64,000 nucleotides of DNA from Rallus limicola (taxonomy: Eukaryota; Chordata; Aves; Gruiformes; Rallidae), in NCBI GenBank assembly GCA_022605955.1, contig JAKCOZ010000014.1:10794001-10858000 (forward strand), written 5' to 3'. The translations under genes were made by a program, and so were the position numbers. How positions within the stretch are numbered: position 1 is the first letter of the stretch; each line of letters opens with the position of its first letter. Below, piece by piece: positions 25,001 to 37,754 of the stretch. Under the pieces are notes generated by a model. That model was not told the DNA's origin and did not search any database. It worked only from the letters and a program-made list of their open reading frames with translations.

Positions 25001-28000
25001 ACTGTTTTTTTCCTTGAGATCCTTACCGATTGGAAACTAGGTTTTACCACTTTTTTTTGGATTTTGTTACTCAGTATGAGCTCTTTCAAGTTTGACTTCT
25101 TTGTGCTGGTGGAATCTACCCGCTACCATTTCCCAGGTACTGACTCCCATTTTATATTACTTTTGTTTAGGCTTATGAATTAAAGCAGAAGGCTTCATAT
25201 GTTCCCTTAAATTCTGTGTTCTGCTTCTCAGTTGATCATGCGGGAACACCTCTGGCATTTTCATGTCTCCCACTCTGCATGACTGTCCCACTATGGCTTT
25301 GCTACTGCAAGTATGGATTCAGTTTTCCAGAATATCTATTTTCTCTGAGTTATCTGGCCATCTGGTATGCAACAGGGAATACAAAAACTGCAGGTGACAT
25401 TTTTCTGGGATACAAATACTATCAAGAGCAAATCTGTTGTCGGCACCCTGACAGCAAGAGAGATTTTTAAAAAAATCCCTAACCTGGTTTGAAGTTTGAT
25501 TCTGATTTACTTCTAAACTCTTCCTGATGCATGACCAAAAGATGTGCAAGCTCTGTTAATGCCATCTGTCAGCTACATGATAAATAGGCATCTTCCAAAA
25601 GTTTACTGTCAAGATATAAAATGAGTTGATAGCTTGCAATCATATACTGCCAATTTTCCTTCTTGATTCTTCCTATATGCATCCTTTATGTGTTTTTTTT
25701 TGTCACCAAGGTTCTGTGGGTATCTATTCCTCAAGTTAACTGCCTTAGTCAATGATGTGTTTCCCCCTCAGATCACACTTTATGGGTTTCTGTTGCACCT
25801 GCAAAGTATCCATCAGGTTTCAAAATAATTAGAAATGTATCTGCATGCTAGAACTGAGGTCCAGTGTTGAGATCCCATTGATAGAGCATAGCTGTGAGTT
25901 GTCAAACAATTCTGTTTCGTATCAGAGACGACATGAAAGCATACCAAAGTATGTGTATGATGACCAAAGACAGACATCTTAAAGGATTATTATGGGGGGC
26001 TTAACAGTAAAATTTTTTCTAGTAAATTTAGCCAACATATCATATCTTTAAACTGATGTCTATAGCAGGTCAGGTAGACATCATCCTACCCTCCAATGAC
26101 TAGATTAACTGATTCTACGCAATAGAGAGCTACACTTGGTTACCTAAATGTCATCTATGATTTGATTAGATTACAGAGTGGATTTGAGTTACAGATTAGA
26201 TGGTAGTAGCCACGGTCCAGTTCTACTGACAACATTTAATTTTTCCATCCATGTACTGAGAAGAGTATTAGGAATCCAGTGCAGTTTACTCTGCAACTGT
26301 TAACTACAAATAGACCATCAGCTGTACTTCATTTGTACCTCAGATCGCACAGCTACTTAGATAGTTTACAGCTGATGGAGTTGTGCAGCCAGTGATGTTT
26401 GCTTAGGCTGCCAGATACCATACATGCTGATGTGAGAGGTAACTGCCAAATCTGAATTGTTGCCTTTACTGATGTAGATAGTAATGAACTATAATTACCA
26501 TTCAGTTTTCCATATGTCGCTAAAGAATTTGTATAATTAACTCCATATTTAAATATGATTCATGTCTCCAAATTTAAATGTCTCTGCTGGATCCAGGAGC
26601 TTTAGCATTCTTCATGATTTCAATTGCTTTGCTAATTTCTTCAAGGTAGGGGGTTATGTTAATTTTACAACACTTTGGATGATCTATTTCTTTGTAATTT
26701 ATTTATTCATAGTTTTTGCTTATCATCTGGGGTGTACTGACAAGATATCTAAAACTAAACTCAATTTGAAAAAAAAGGCTAAAATTAAAAAAAACAACAT
26801 TACATTTGCTTCAGTTTTCTTATTTCTAGATTTTAAAAGTCTTTTTATATCAATTTGTGTAGCTATTCCAAAATACATATTCTTTTAAAATGTAAGAAAT
26901 GAATATTTACAACAAATTAATACATTTTATAATATTTATTTGTAACAAAACATTTAAATTGCCCTTCCTTGAAATTTCAGGCTTTGACTTTGTGAAAAAA
27001 CATTTCAATCTCAGGAATTGTCACAGGATGGGCAAAGTGCTTCCCACAATTTGACTAGCAATGCCTCCATTCAATCATGATGTAATTGTCTTTCCCAGTA
27101 AAAGTGAGGATGAAGACACTATGAGGTGTTTGGAAACAAAACAAACTCTCTAAGAACTATTTAGCAAACCCTGATAAAACACATTAGCTCATGTTCTTTA
27201 ACCATGTGCTTACCGTATGTGCTGACATTCCCAGATCATAATATTTCCATTTTTTCCTGAATTGGTTATTCTCAGCTGACAGAGGCACAGATGTTGAGGT
27301 TTACCTTGATTTGGTTCCTTTCCCATTCATACACATACATCATATCAGCCATTGAAATCTAAGATTAATGAAACTCCTCTGAAAATATACACTGATGTGC
27401 TGCTTAACAGTGGTATTTCTTCTTTCTCTCCATGATCATGTGCTCCAGGAGGAAGCAGTTTAGCTATATGTTTCCTAAGTACATGTAATCTATTGACAGA
27501 ACAAAAAAATTATCAAAAGGACAGTCATAATGTAAAAGAACATATTTCTTTGTTAACTCTAAAGCAGTCTTTGGACTTCATAGTTACATGCAAAATTGCA
27601 GAAAATAGATTGCACAAATCCAGAGAGCTGTATAAATATTACAGCTGTGTGCTTTGTGGGCTGGAAATATTCTTCTAGGACTGGTGAAGATAGCAGGACA
27701 GGTGAAGCAAATCCACTTCCAAAATCTATGTATTGTGCCTTAGTGACAATCTGAGACACATCGATTCCTTGAAAATAAAGTGTGAAGTTTAGATTAATGA
27801 TGACACTGGGTCTTACTATTTTTTAATAGAAATGATGTGTAGTCCTATGGCTTATGACTACTCATAAACAATGCAATATTTATCAATAGAATAACAGATA
27901 AAAGATAAACAAATGAACAATTCAGGTGGTGGCCTGAGTGCTTCTTCACCACTTTCATTAAATAAGTTATTATCATAACAAAGATGTGTGAACCTAAAAT
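22032..28000. other. Non-coding, no recognisable gene
   Basis: AT-rich sequence with chance frames, the longest 121 codons at 24516-24881 (-) and 108 codons at 26562-26888 (+). Neither has a recognisable motif, and the second is dominated by Phe, Ile and Lys from low-complexity AT sequence. A perfect 14-base palindrome CATATTTAAATATG is at 26544-26557. A T/C tract is listed separately. Confidence 0.6.
23644..23672. repeat. T/C-rich tract (TTTC type)
   Basis: Twenty-nine bases of T with regularly placed C ('tttctttctttctttttctc'), a short imperfect TTTC simple repeat in otherwise featureless sequence. Confidence 0.85.
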
Positions 28001-31000
28001 AAATCCTTGCTTTCCAAATACCTTAGGAATTAAGATAAATAATCAAAGAAGAAAACACTCTTACAAATCCAGTCTGAATTAAACATAAAATTGGGCAGCA
28101 TTTACAATTTTTTCAAGTGTTCCCATAGGTACAGTCAGTCAAGTCATACTGAAAAGGCAGTTCTGACAAACACGGAAATAGTGTCAATGGTACACTGACA
28201 AGCACTGTAACTGAATGCGGATCAAATTGAATTACTGCAGTGTGGAGTAAATTAAATTGTGGAGCTTGAAGGAGACTTATCCATGTGTATGTGAAGTACA
28301 TTTAACAGAAGGATCTCTTAGTGAGCTGGTATCTAGACACTTAGCAAAGTCTTGCTCTAAACAAGATGGCAGCAGATGACTGGGTTTTATTTAAATTAAA
28401 AATCACAAAGAGTGAAATTCAAACAGCAAAGTACCTCTGTGAAAGCAGAAGCTGCTGCTAGAAAGTATTTACAGATAATTCTTTTCCCTACTGCATATAA
28501 TTCTGTGAACACCCTGTGCTACTTCCAAGGATTAACACTGTTAAGTCCCACACGGTATTCCAAATATTGATGATTAAAGTGTTAACGCTGCCTAGAGGTG
28601 TTCAGTTAGACACTGAAGGAAGGGTTGTTGTCAGGTACATCTGCCCTGAAATACGGGCACCTTTGCCATCAGCAAACAGTGAACGTGTTATCCTACTTTT
28701 AATGGGAAACCATCCATCTCTGCCTGTTGAAGCTCTTGCCCATCTCAGTCCTTCCTGGGCAAATGACACACATAATGTCTTTTATAGTCCTATTGTCTAA
28801 GATGTGAAAATGGGGCCATAACTTGTGCCTGCTAGGAGACTCAACCCAAAATGAGCATAAGCCACATCTTTGATGTTTGTAAACAGTATTTGCTATCATA
28901 GGTATTGCATCATTTTCTGGAGATGATAGTAGCACTTGAGACATCCAATCACATTGATTTTCTCCTATTTTGCTCTTTTTGTCTGTCAGAAATTCCTGGT
29001 GATTCTGATATCAGTGTCCAGGAGTGCAGGGGTGGGTTTTTTTTCCCCCAATTTTAAGCTGAAACTAAATGTCAAGGGTAAATGCCTCTTGGGCACCAAT
29101 AGAGCCATTTTCTATTTTAACTGCATGACATATTAGACTGATTCAAAAGCCTTTATCAGTAGTCATTTTATGCAATTGCAGTATTTTAAATTTGTGCATC
29201 ATTGAAAACTGCTTAGATCCTATGAATTATTTTCAGTATTCTGTAAAGTCTATCACCTTAGGAAAAGTTAATGTTGAGCTTAAGTGTGCATTAAGATGTG
29301 TTATTTTTCAGTAAGGTCATGTAATAAAAATAAGAATCATTGTTCAAGAGAATATTTCACAGGCAAAATAAATGAATCTATTCCAAATGTATTACCAAAA
29401 ATTGCCTTTCCTCTTGACTTGACCTTCATTTTGACATATGAAATAAAAGATTCCCTGGTGTTCTTCTGAAGACATTCCAAATATCTCTGGCCCTTCTCTT
29501 ACATTTCTTTTACCTCTATCTAAGTCTCATATGGTCTTTTTCCCATATTTTCCATGAAAACCTGACACATTCATACACAAAAATCTCACCTAGTTCTAAG
29601 AAACAAATCCTTACAGTGATAATGTTTCAGAATGCCCTGTCCCTGACATCTCTGGCTAGTTGCTTTAGATGTTTTCTATCATGTCTAACACTCAACCTTA
29701 TCTCTAGAAATCACCATCCAGATTTAATCTGAGATAAAGCAATATTTTTACTGGACTGATACTGATATTCTACCTTTCAGCTCTACTTCCCTGTCCAGGC
29801 ATGTCTGTCCAGAGTGCATATCTGAAGTCTCCATATCTCTTCCAAAAGTCTACATTTCAAATGTTGCTTTTTTGTCAGGGAGGGGAAACAGAAAAAGTTA
29901 ATATTAAAATACATTATATGTCTGAACAAATGGGGGTGTTGGGGTGAATTGCTTTCCTTTCTGCTCCCCGTTGTTTTCCTTACAATGTTAGGACCCTATT
30001 TTGTGAACGGTGGTAGGTTCTGTAACTTAAAGCTAGAGATAGGTGAGTTGCTTCCAGTTCAGAAATCAGTCATCACTCACTGCAACACTGCCTGCTTTTT
30101 CTATGGGTAATTCCTCTGAGGTAGCAATGCTGGTGCCAGTAACTTTTGTTGACTTGACTACTCACTTGTTCTAGCAAAGTGATGTCATTTTGCATTGTTT
30201 CCCAAATGTCAGAAGTTGTCCTGGTCTGTGCATGCAGCTCTTTGGATAGGACTTCTCTGGATTCCATTTTTAAACTTCACAGGTCTTTATGCCTCTGTCT
30301 TATTGTGGTATTCTGATTTGTCATTGTGTGCAGTTATCAGAGAACTATCCACCTTCTTTAAAGACAGTCTGTGCTGTTAATTACTTCATCAAAGTCTAGC
30401 TTTTACTCTTCTGAATGTGTTTATCCAAGTTTTGTTTTCAGGTCCTGCTTAGATCTCATTGTCAGAGACTGAATTCTTTAAACTGTGAAATGCTTTTTCT
30501 TTGTTGTAATAACTTCAAAATATGCACATCTTCCAGCAGTCTGTGTTTAAAACATACCACTCAACTTTTGCTTTCGTCTGCTTTGTTACTCTTCCAGGGT
30601 CTGCAATAGCCGCATTGTGTCTTTTGCTTGAGCCTAACTGAAAACAGTGAAAAACTTCCAGTACTTCAAAAACCACTATTACAAGAAATACATTTCTGAT
30701 TAATTTTCTTTTTGCTGAAAAACCTTTTTCATTGTTACAGCTAATGCTGTCTTTACTTCTGTTTGTGCTTTTGGAGAATTTAAGTCACAGTAGGGCTCTT
30801 CTAGAGTTGAATTAAAAATATTGCTTACTTGATCTTTGTTTTGTATAGCCATTACTCAGAGTGAGGCCATTGCAGTTCTACTTTGCTCCAGCTTTGCACA
30901 GTGTGAGCTCTGGGCAAGGTGAACGATCTGACTCATGTAAGGACCATCCCCCTTTTATCTGGAAGCTTGGGCTGCGCTGCTTGAGATAAAGGTATCTGCT

Positions 31001-34000
31001 TGTCACCCATCTATTCTTAATATGCATCTCCCTGTTCTCAGCAATTAATGGTTAAATTTCAATTCTGGTATCGTCTTGTTTCAGTCAAAGCCTGTTTTGA
31101 CACTCACATCAGCAGATGCTGAGTAGAGCCAAGGGTATAAACCTTGTAAGGAAATGCCTTATGAGTATTGTACTTGTGCTGGGGGGGGAGCAGGTTATAT
31201 TAGCAGGCATGAGAGGAAGAGCACAATCAAGGGACAGCTCTTGTTAGGCCAGCATATGCTTGGAAAAAGCATGGTTCAGCAATATTTGCCATTCCTTGAT
31301 TATTTCTATTCACTCAGCTAATTTGAAAGGAAAAACTGGACAGTTTCTTAGGTACTGCATGTAGCAGCTTTTGGCAAATGCCAGTTTTGCAGAGGGCATC
31401 ACTGTGTATATGTCTTCAAGACTGGTACACTGGTGTGGACTAGTAAATCATTATTTACTTCCATTAGGCTAATGAAAATTAAATGACAAAGTTCTGGAAA
31501 TGACTAGATTCAGTTTTGTTTTTGGGATGCAGGAATTCCACATGTCAAAGTAAAATTCTTAGTGTTCCTAATTCAGACTTCTAGGTGACTTTTGTAATTT
31601 TTCAATTAGTGTCAATTTTAGAAACATGCTACCCAATATAAGCTTCAGATCAACTAAATGGCAAATAACTGGTCTGATTTTCAAGACCACTAAGTACACC
31701 AGGGTCCTATTTTTGAAAATCATCTCACTTATTTAGCAATAAAATTAAGATGTAAAAACATCTATCTTTAGGTGTGCAGCACTACATATGCAGGCTCCAG
31801 CTCATTACCTATGTTACCTTATTATGAGCAGATTTTTATGACGTCAGTGTCACTTCTTTAAAAAACAATAGCAATGGATTTCAACACCTCAAAATGACCT
31901 AATCAGAGTAGCTAAACTATATGTTTGTATCTCCTTTTGAAATGAAAACAGAAAGATAGAGAATGCCTAAGTTTATTGCATTACATTTAACTTAAAGCCA
32001 TATATATTTGACAAGGGTTTGCAGGCAAGGCATTTCCTAGAAATGTCCCTAACATTTGCAAATTCTTTGCTATAAAACATACTGAATGCTGAGACACGCT
32101 GTGATGGCTGTTTGTTTCTATAGCTATGAGGTAGCAGTGGAATATTTGATGTATGTTTTTTCCTGCTGTGTTTCTCCACCTTGTAGCATATGTTCTGATC
32201 AGTACCAAGTGAAAGAGGCAGCTTAGAAGCATGATCTGTTTTATGATCCGTATTGTCAAGGAACACCAAGAAAGAGAGAGAGAGAAAAGAACTCCAATAT
32301 AACAGATAAATCTGTATTTATTCCTTGGCTTCCCACTCTTTTTTCATAGAGCAACACTGAAAGTCTGTTACTGCATATGTTTCCCATTGAATTCAAGACC
32401 TGGTAATGCATAAACCATGGAGTAATTTTTTAAGTCTCTATTGCTTATCAAAAATTAATGAGAACAACTGTGTGTACTTTCAACATTTTACTTGATGTAT
32501 AAACAGAGCAATGGGGTTAATTGTGAAAACTGTTTACTTTTGAGGGGCGAATAAAACCCACTCAGATGCTGCCTTTTTCAAGCTGTGAAGTTTTTCCTTC
32601 CATAGCACATATGCCTTGCTGCAATCTGGCAAACATACCCACAGTAAAACCCCAGAAAACACAACAACAAACCCAGATAATATTTTTTTTTCCCCAGCTT
32701 AGAGTAGAAACTAAGAGTTCACTTACATTACGTATAGTTTTCCCTCACTAAAAAAGTATCAAAATGACACTTTAAATACTGGACTCCATGAATGTGCTGA
32801 CATAAGACCCTAAAGCTAGTCACAAGCAAGGAAAGGAAGTGGGCTCAGTTTGAACTGTTTTCTGAACAAACTTTACAGTCCAATAAAACAGAAATTCAGT
32901 TTAATAATGTATCACTTATGCTAGATATAGTGTGCAGGGACAATAACTTAAAACATACATTTCTCAACTGAAGGTATTGTTATTAAATATAATACCTGCC
33001 AAGAACTGTCCTAGTTGTATGCACAGTGTTTCTCGCCACTGTTTTCTCTGCAATAATGGCTTCTCATTTTGATTTATGCACATTTACGTAGCTCCCCAAG
33101 GGTGTCCATACTTTTGGACATGAAATAGGCTTGTACTTTGGCAAAATCCTAGCGTTTAAGTGAGACAATCTTTTTTGTATATTTCTTGGTCCAAGTGGTA
33201 AATAGACCAACTATTAAAATACATATTTTATAGGACATTACTTACATAAATTTTGAGCCAATCTTGCAAATATTTCTCCAGCACTGTTTAATTTCTGTCT
33301 ATTCTGGACCTAAATGACATTTTAGAGCGTAAAGGGGAGTTGGATTACCCTCATGAGAATGATATGGTTTGCTGGGATTTTTCTAGTTTACAGTGCTGAG
33401 CATAAGGAGAGGACAAAGCTCTTCTCAGAAGGCATTTATGGAAAACGCATTGAAAATTAGAATTCATCTGAGCCAAAGCTCCCTCCTGCCCCAGTGAGGT
33501 CTTTTGCCAGTGTGACTGAGAGGCAGCCCAGCAACAATATGTCCAAGCAGTCTACTTACAGCTTCCCACCACTCATTATAAATGAATCATTCATTTTCCT
33601 GTAACAGCAGAGGTACATGATACTCCACACATCCTTATGTGTGTGGAGTCATGGTAAGCATGTTCCTAAACCCTTTGCAAAAGCAACTCTTATGACCAAC
33701 ATTATTGTATGCAGTGGATATGGTCATCTAAGATTTTTTTATTTATCAAATTTCCCCCCTCCCAAAAAAAAAGACAGAAAAGAGCATACTTTATAGTAGG
33801 ACTGACATAATAATGTTAAGGACAGAAGATAACAAATACAGAAATATTTGGACAAAGTATTGGTTATGATCCTGAGATGCTCAATAGTTGCTGTTATTGC
33901 AAAATGCTGCTTCTCCTACTCTCCTTCTGCATCGAGAGGCTCCCTAACCAGGTGAAAGAGCAATGACAATACTCTTTGTGTGAGTGATATGTCAACAATT

Positions 34001-34425
34001 ATTATTTTGTAATGTAATTTTTTAGATCCCCAGGTCACTAACTACAACAGCACATAGTGAAGGGCAGCCTTTTCCCACCTTCCACATCCTTTGCTGAAAG
34101 TCATGTCTTGCCCTGAATCTGACATTCCTAGTAAAACCCTTCATCCCACACAGAGCTCAGCATCTGAGCCCCTCAAACAGTCACGGAATTTTCTGAGGAC
34201 ACATACCTTCCTTTTGTAGCAGCCTCAAAATGTTTATGAGCTAACAGCTGCTTACTCTTCTTGTCAGCCACATTTCTCAGTCAGTGGCTGCACATCTTCA
34301 GATTTAGATTCACCACATTACCCAGCAGGGAGGAGTCATACGGCTGACTTCTTCAGCAATATTTAATGAAACTGAAACTGGAGCTTCTTCACTTGTTGTT
34401 GCTCTTACAGCAGTTACATTTTCTG
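28001..34425. other. Non-coding, no firm feature
   Basis: AT-rich sequence with small tracts only: a run of eight G at 31181-31188 and (AG)6 at 32273-32284. On the minus strand between 30870 and 30073 several short Lys/Gln/Glu-rich frames follow one another, ending with a 64-codon one at 30073-30267. I considered a decayed coding sequence, but the strand is A-rich, which produces such composition by itself. Two minus-strand frames overlap at 31973-32269. None has a recognised product. Confidence 0.55.
33622..33649. repeat. Inverted repeat, 9-bp perfect arms
   Basis: ACTCCACAC at 33622-33630 and GTGTGGAGT at 33641-33649 are perfect reverse complements around a ten-base spacer 'atccttatgt', which itself can extend the pairing slightly with a bulge. 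It could form a hairpin in single-stranded DNA or RNA. No T run or gene end is next to it. Confidence 0.8.
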
Positions 34426-34429
34426 GCTT

Positions 34430-34505
34430 AGTGGTCCAGTGGATAAAGTAATGAACGGGGAGTCACAATGAAAACCTACATGTCTCAATCCTATTATTTC
34501 AAATT
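34430..34505 (+). mobile_element. Old tRNA-derived SINE, head portion
   Basis: The segment 'agtggataaagtaatgaacg' and the following 'gggagtcac' lines up with the tRNA-like head of amniote CORE-type SINEs ('agtggatagagcactggact' then 'gggagtcagg'), with roughly four in five bases matching by eye over about 29 bases. It contains an A-box-like part, and 'gtctcaatcctatt' sits where the B box would be. The rest of the SINE body is not visible downstream, so it is truncated. It is unlikely to be a functional tRNA gene: no cloverleaf closes and both boxes are degenerate. Exact family not determined. Confidence 0.5.
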
Positions 34506-35029
34506 ACCTTATACTTATTGTGGAGCAGTGGACACATGGTGTGGAATTCATCAGCTGTAATTAAGTTATCTAGAATTAGGTATCTAACTCTGAACAAGAC
34601 TCCATAGGGTTCTTTTGCAAGCAACAGTGACACATAAGCACATATAGGGCAATTCATTTCAGAGTAGAGTAAAACAGTGAGTCCTATAAACTGTTCTGTC
34701 CATTAGCCAAGGGAAATCACAATGGTGAGCCCACTTAGACATCTCATTTTCAGAATTCTAAACTTCCTCACACTGACTCTGATATATGGTAATTCAGGAA
34801 ATGACAGGAATTTGTAAAAACATTGAGTTTTGTGTTTGTCATTCTTCACTGCCCTTTTTTATTAAAAAAAAAAAAAAGCTAAAAATGTTGTTAAGATTCC
34901 CTATTATCACAGTTGCTATTTCCACTGATTTAGTAACCAAAAAAATCGTCATGGTGTTGATTGATATAAAATGCTTTCTATTTGCAAAATCCAGCATTTT
35001 TAATTGGCCAAATTACTCACATAGAGAAG
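34506..35029. other. Non-coding, no recognisable feature
   Basis: AT-rich spacer between the SINE head and the old LINE fragment. It contains a run of fourteen A at 34864-34877, which splits an otherwise open 99-codon plus-strand frame (34786-35085) into low complexity. Nothing else seen. Confidence 0.6.
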
Positions 35030-35300
35030 GCAAAAGCTGGTGGCAACATAAAACCAAGGAAACTCAGGACGAGCTGTTTCCTTGAGAGGGGTCTGAACAT
35101 ATGGAATAAATATTCAAAGGGAAGGCTGAGGCTGAGAAGTGTAAATGAATTCAAGAGAGCCTTAGATTTCCTTCTCAAGCACAAAAAGGGTCAATTCATA
35201 GAGAGAAAGAGCGGGAAAGTGGGATTAAGGTAAACAAAAAAAGCAGAGATGCTGGGCCAGATAACCTTTTCCTGTTTGTAAATTTCATGTTTTCAACAGA
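35030..35300 (+). mobile_element. Old L3/CR1-type LINE 3'-end fragment
   Basis: An old CR1-clade remnant of a different type from the other copies. Seen: 'tgaacatatggaataaat' at about 35093-35110, then 'aggctgaggctgag' with 'gtaaatgaattcaagagag', and near the end 'gctgggccagataacctttt' with 'cctgtttgtaaatttc'. The family consensus has, in the same order, a 'gaacatatggaataa' segment, 'gaggctgagagc', 'gaattcaagagaggattaga' and a terminal 'ctgggccagaatgacc' region. The plus frame at 34982-35233 therefore contains decayed ORF2 C-terminal words (NIWNK, NEFKRALDFLL). The LINE tail lacks the ATTCTGTG repeats of younger bird CR1. Confidence 0.7.
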
Positions 35301-36384
35301 GAAGAAAAAAAAAACAAACAAAAGACAAAAGTGACTACACAGATGGTCTGTGTTATTCCCACATCCTTTGAAATCCAGCTTCCAAAAACGTCACCTTGTT
35401 CCGTATCCTCTTGTGTAGCATAAAGCACATACACTGTTTTCCAACATGTTCACATGCATTCTTGCTGTCAAGAATGGTCTACTTCATTAGCCATCACCAT
35501 GGAAAAATGTGTGTAAGAAGGGGGATATAAACATTAATAGCATCAAATTCTGCTGCTGAGAGAAGGATGCTGGTGGCTTACTCACAGTGTGTCCACATTA
35601 GCAAGTAATTTGGCCTAAAAGAATGAATCAGTTGGTGCTGAGGCCACTATGTTTTTGGTCAGTGCAGTTCTGGGGTTTTGTTTTGGTCTAGGAAAAAAAA
35701 AAATCCCTCCATTCACATCATCAAAGCTGTCTTTTAGCTAATCAACCCGTTAAGGGTTGGAAAACAGTACAGAGTGGAACATTCAGTTTGAGTTGATTTA
35801 GAAGGAATCTACCTAATATATATCAAAATAAGTCTGCAAAAGGAACTAACACGGAGGAGCAGTGTGCTGCTTCTTCAGATCAAAGTCTGAATGGAGATGT
35901 TGTCTTTGTTACCTAAGTTCACACTTGACTTGTTCTCTTGGGTGTTCGAATTTGCTTCATCTTATCAGACAATGCTTCACTATGGAAACTGTCTTTTGGA
36001 TACCTTCTGATTTTCATAACATGATTAAATGAAAGTAACAGAGAACATTTGGAGAGCTGAGCTCAAGTTACCTCTCAAAAGTCACACTTTTGCAGTTGGG
36101 CAGTGATCCTGATCTCAGACTGATTACTGGCAATGGGACCAGTCTCAAAGCTCAGAGAATGCTGTGGCTAACTCATCAAGAATTTATTCTGTAGGATCCT
36201 AGAAAGCAATCACCCCACTGATGAGAAGGAAGTATATTCCTTTCTGATAGCACAGACCAGAGGATGTACACAAAGTTTATGACCAAAAGAAAAGAGCTTC
36301 TTTTTGTCACAGTCCCAGCTTTTCCTTTAATTCTTACTTCTAAATCATGTACACCTTGTTTTTCCACAAGACATATGCAGACAT
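35301..36384. other. Non-coding, no recognisable feature
   Basis: AT-rich sequence beginning with an A-rich stretch at about 35301-35325. No repeat or exon recognised. Two overlapping frames at 36176-36367 (-) and 36264-36482 (+) are chance frames. Confidence 0.6.
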
Positions 36385-36873
36385 ATGGCTATGCAATTTA
36401 TAAAATGCCTTGTAGGATTTATGCACCTGGAAATACCCAGCCCTGTGTTCTGGTTCCATTTGGACCCATTGCCTCCCAGTAACAATGCAACATACCCGCC
36501 CTTACAGCCTGCCTTAGTCCCTTTTCCAATGGCACCTTCATTCCCTGAAAAGGGAAGGCTTGGCAGTAGGAAAGAGATTTACTGCTGTGTTTACAGCAGT
36601 AATGAGTTTAGTGAAGTGCAGATCCCAATTGCAGCTAGTTATGGGCAAGGGATCAAAGCTTCTGTAATACCCTGTGGAGAAAGAGGACAAGGCCCTAGCT
36701 TTGTTGCTCTCAGACCTAACGTGGGTGGCATGTGTTCAGAGATAAAAGATCCTGGAGAAGTCCACTACAAAATTTCCTCCATAACCTTCCTTCTCTGCCC
36801 TTTTTTGAATAACAGACACAAAAACCTATGTTTGCTGTGTTGGAACATGTTCATGTTCAAAGGCAGCAAATGA
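36385..36873 (+). other. Longest open frame in the window (162 codons), probably not a gene
   Basis: An ATG-to-stop frame of 162 codons. The translation has a Pro-rich part (about residues 28-55, PPSNNATYPPLQPALVPFP), several Cys and no signal peptide, membrane segment or domain that I recognise. The ATG context is weak: C at -3, G at +4. No splice acceptor or promoter that would make it an exon is evident, and no known repeat underlies it. The local sequence is somewhat GC-richer than its surroundings, which lengthens chance frames. In about 64 kb read in six frames, one frame of this length is not surprising. I list it only because it is the longest and has no repeat explanation. Confidence 0.1.
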
Positions 36874-37754
36874 AATGATCACCAGGGAAGCTCACAGCCT
36901 TTTGAAGAGTTTCATTTCCTTAACAGAGTGACTTTGGAGTCTGGGGGGTTGTTCCTTAGCAAAGCTTGTATAACATGAAAGGAAAGTTGGGTCCTGATCA
37001 TATTACCCTTTTCCGCAAAAATTCCTAAAAATAATAAAGTAATTGAGAGTAAAGGCAGTTCCACCAGTCTATAAACACTAGCCTAGTAAAGTTTATAGGA
37101 GGTCAGATATTGCTTTAAAAACATGACACAAAAAACCACAACCTCCTCCAACCAATGACCTCTATAAAATAGGATTTTACCTATTTTACCAGCCTTACTT
37201 CATCTCCATATCATAAATATCTCCAGATATTTATGAATATAATATGTATTCTTGAAGACTTTTGAATGGATCTTCTTAAATTTCAGAGCAATTCATACAC
37301 CTTATGTTAATACTATACAGAAACTATTTTTGTACATTTGTTTCGGAAAGGAAAATTGCTAACAAAAACTGCACAATAAAGAAAATCAAATATGACTGAT
37401 GAAAAAGGTATCTAATTAAATATAAGGAGAAACTGCAAGCTCTCCTCTTCCTTCACAAAATATAAAATGGATTTTAATGAGGAACATTAGATTTCTCTAG
37501 GGTGACTAAATAGCTAAATTTGTTCTTTCTTTTCTTACTACATTATCTCTGCCAGAATGACTGTTCGGTGTTTGCTGGTGTACCACATGGTGCTCCGCAG
37601 GATGCTGGTCTGTCAGACAGGGAGGCACACAATGGCATCATTAATAGTTTTTGTACACAAAGCTATATTTTTGTTGCACCCAGACACTAGTAATGCCAAG
37701 AAGCTGTTCTTGTAGCTGTCTTTCTTTTCCCTATGCTTGAATGCAGCTGGGAAC
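36874..37754. other. Non-coding with one AT-rich hairpin
   Basis: AT-rich sequence. At 37211-37236 a perfect inverted repeat is present: TCATAAATAT and ATATTTATGA around CTCCAG. No repeat family or gene recognised. Confidence 0.65.

Noticed and set aside
34430..34505. A functional tRNA gene
   Set aside because: Only box-like fragments are present. No cloverleaf can be closed, the B box is degenerate and there is no terminator T run. An old SINE head explains it better.
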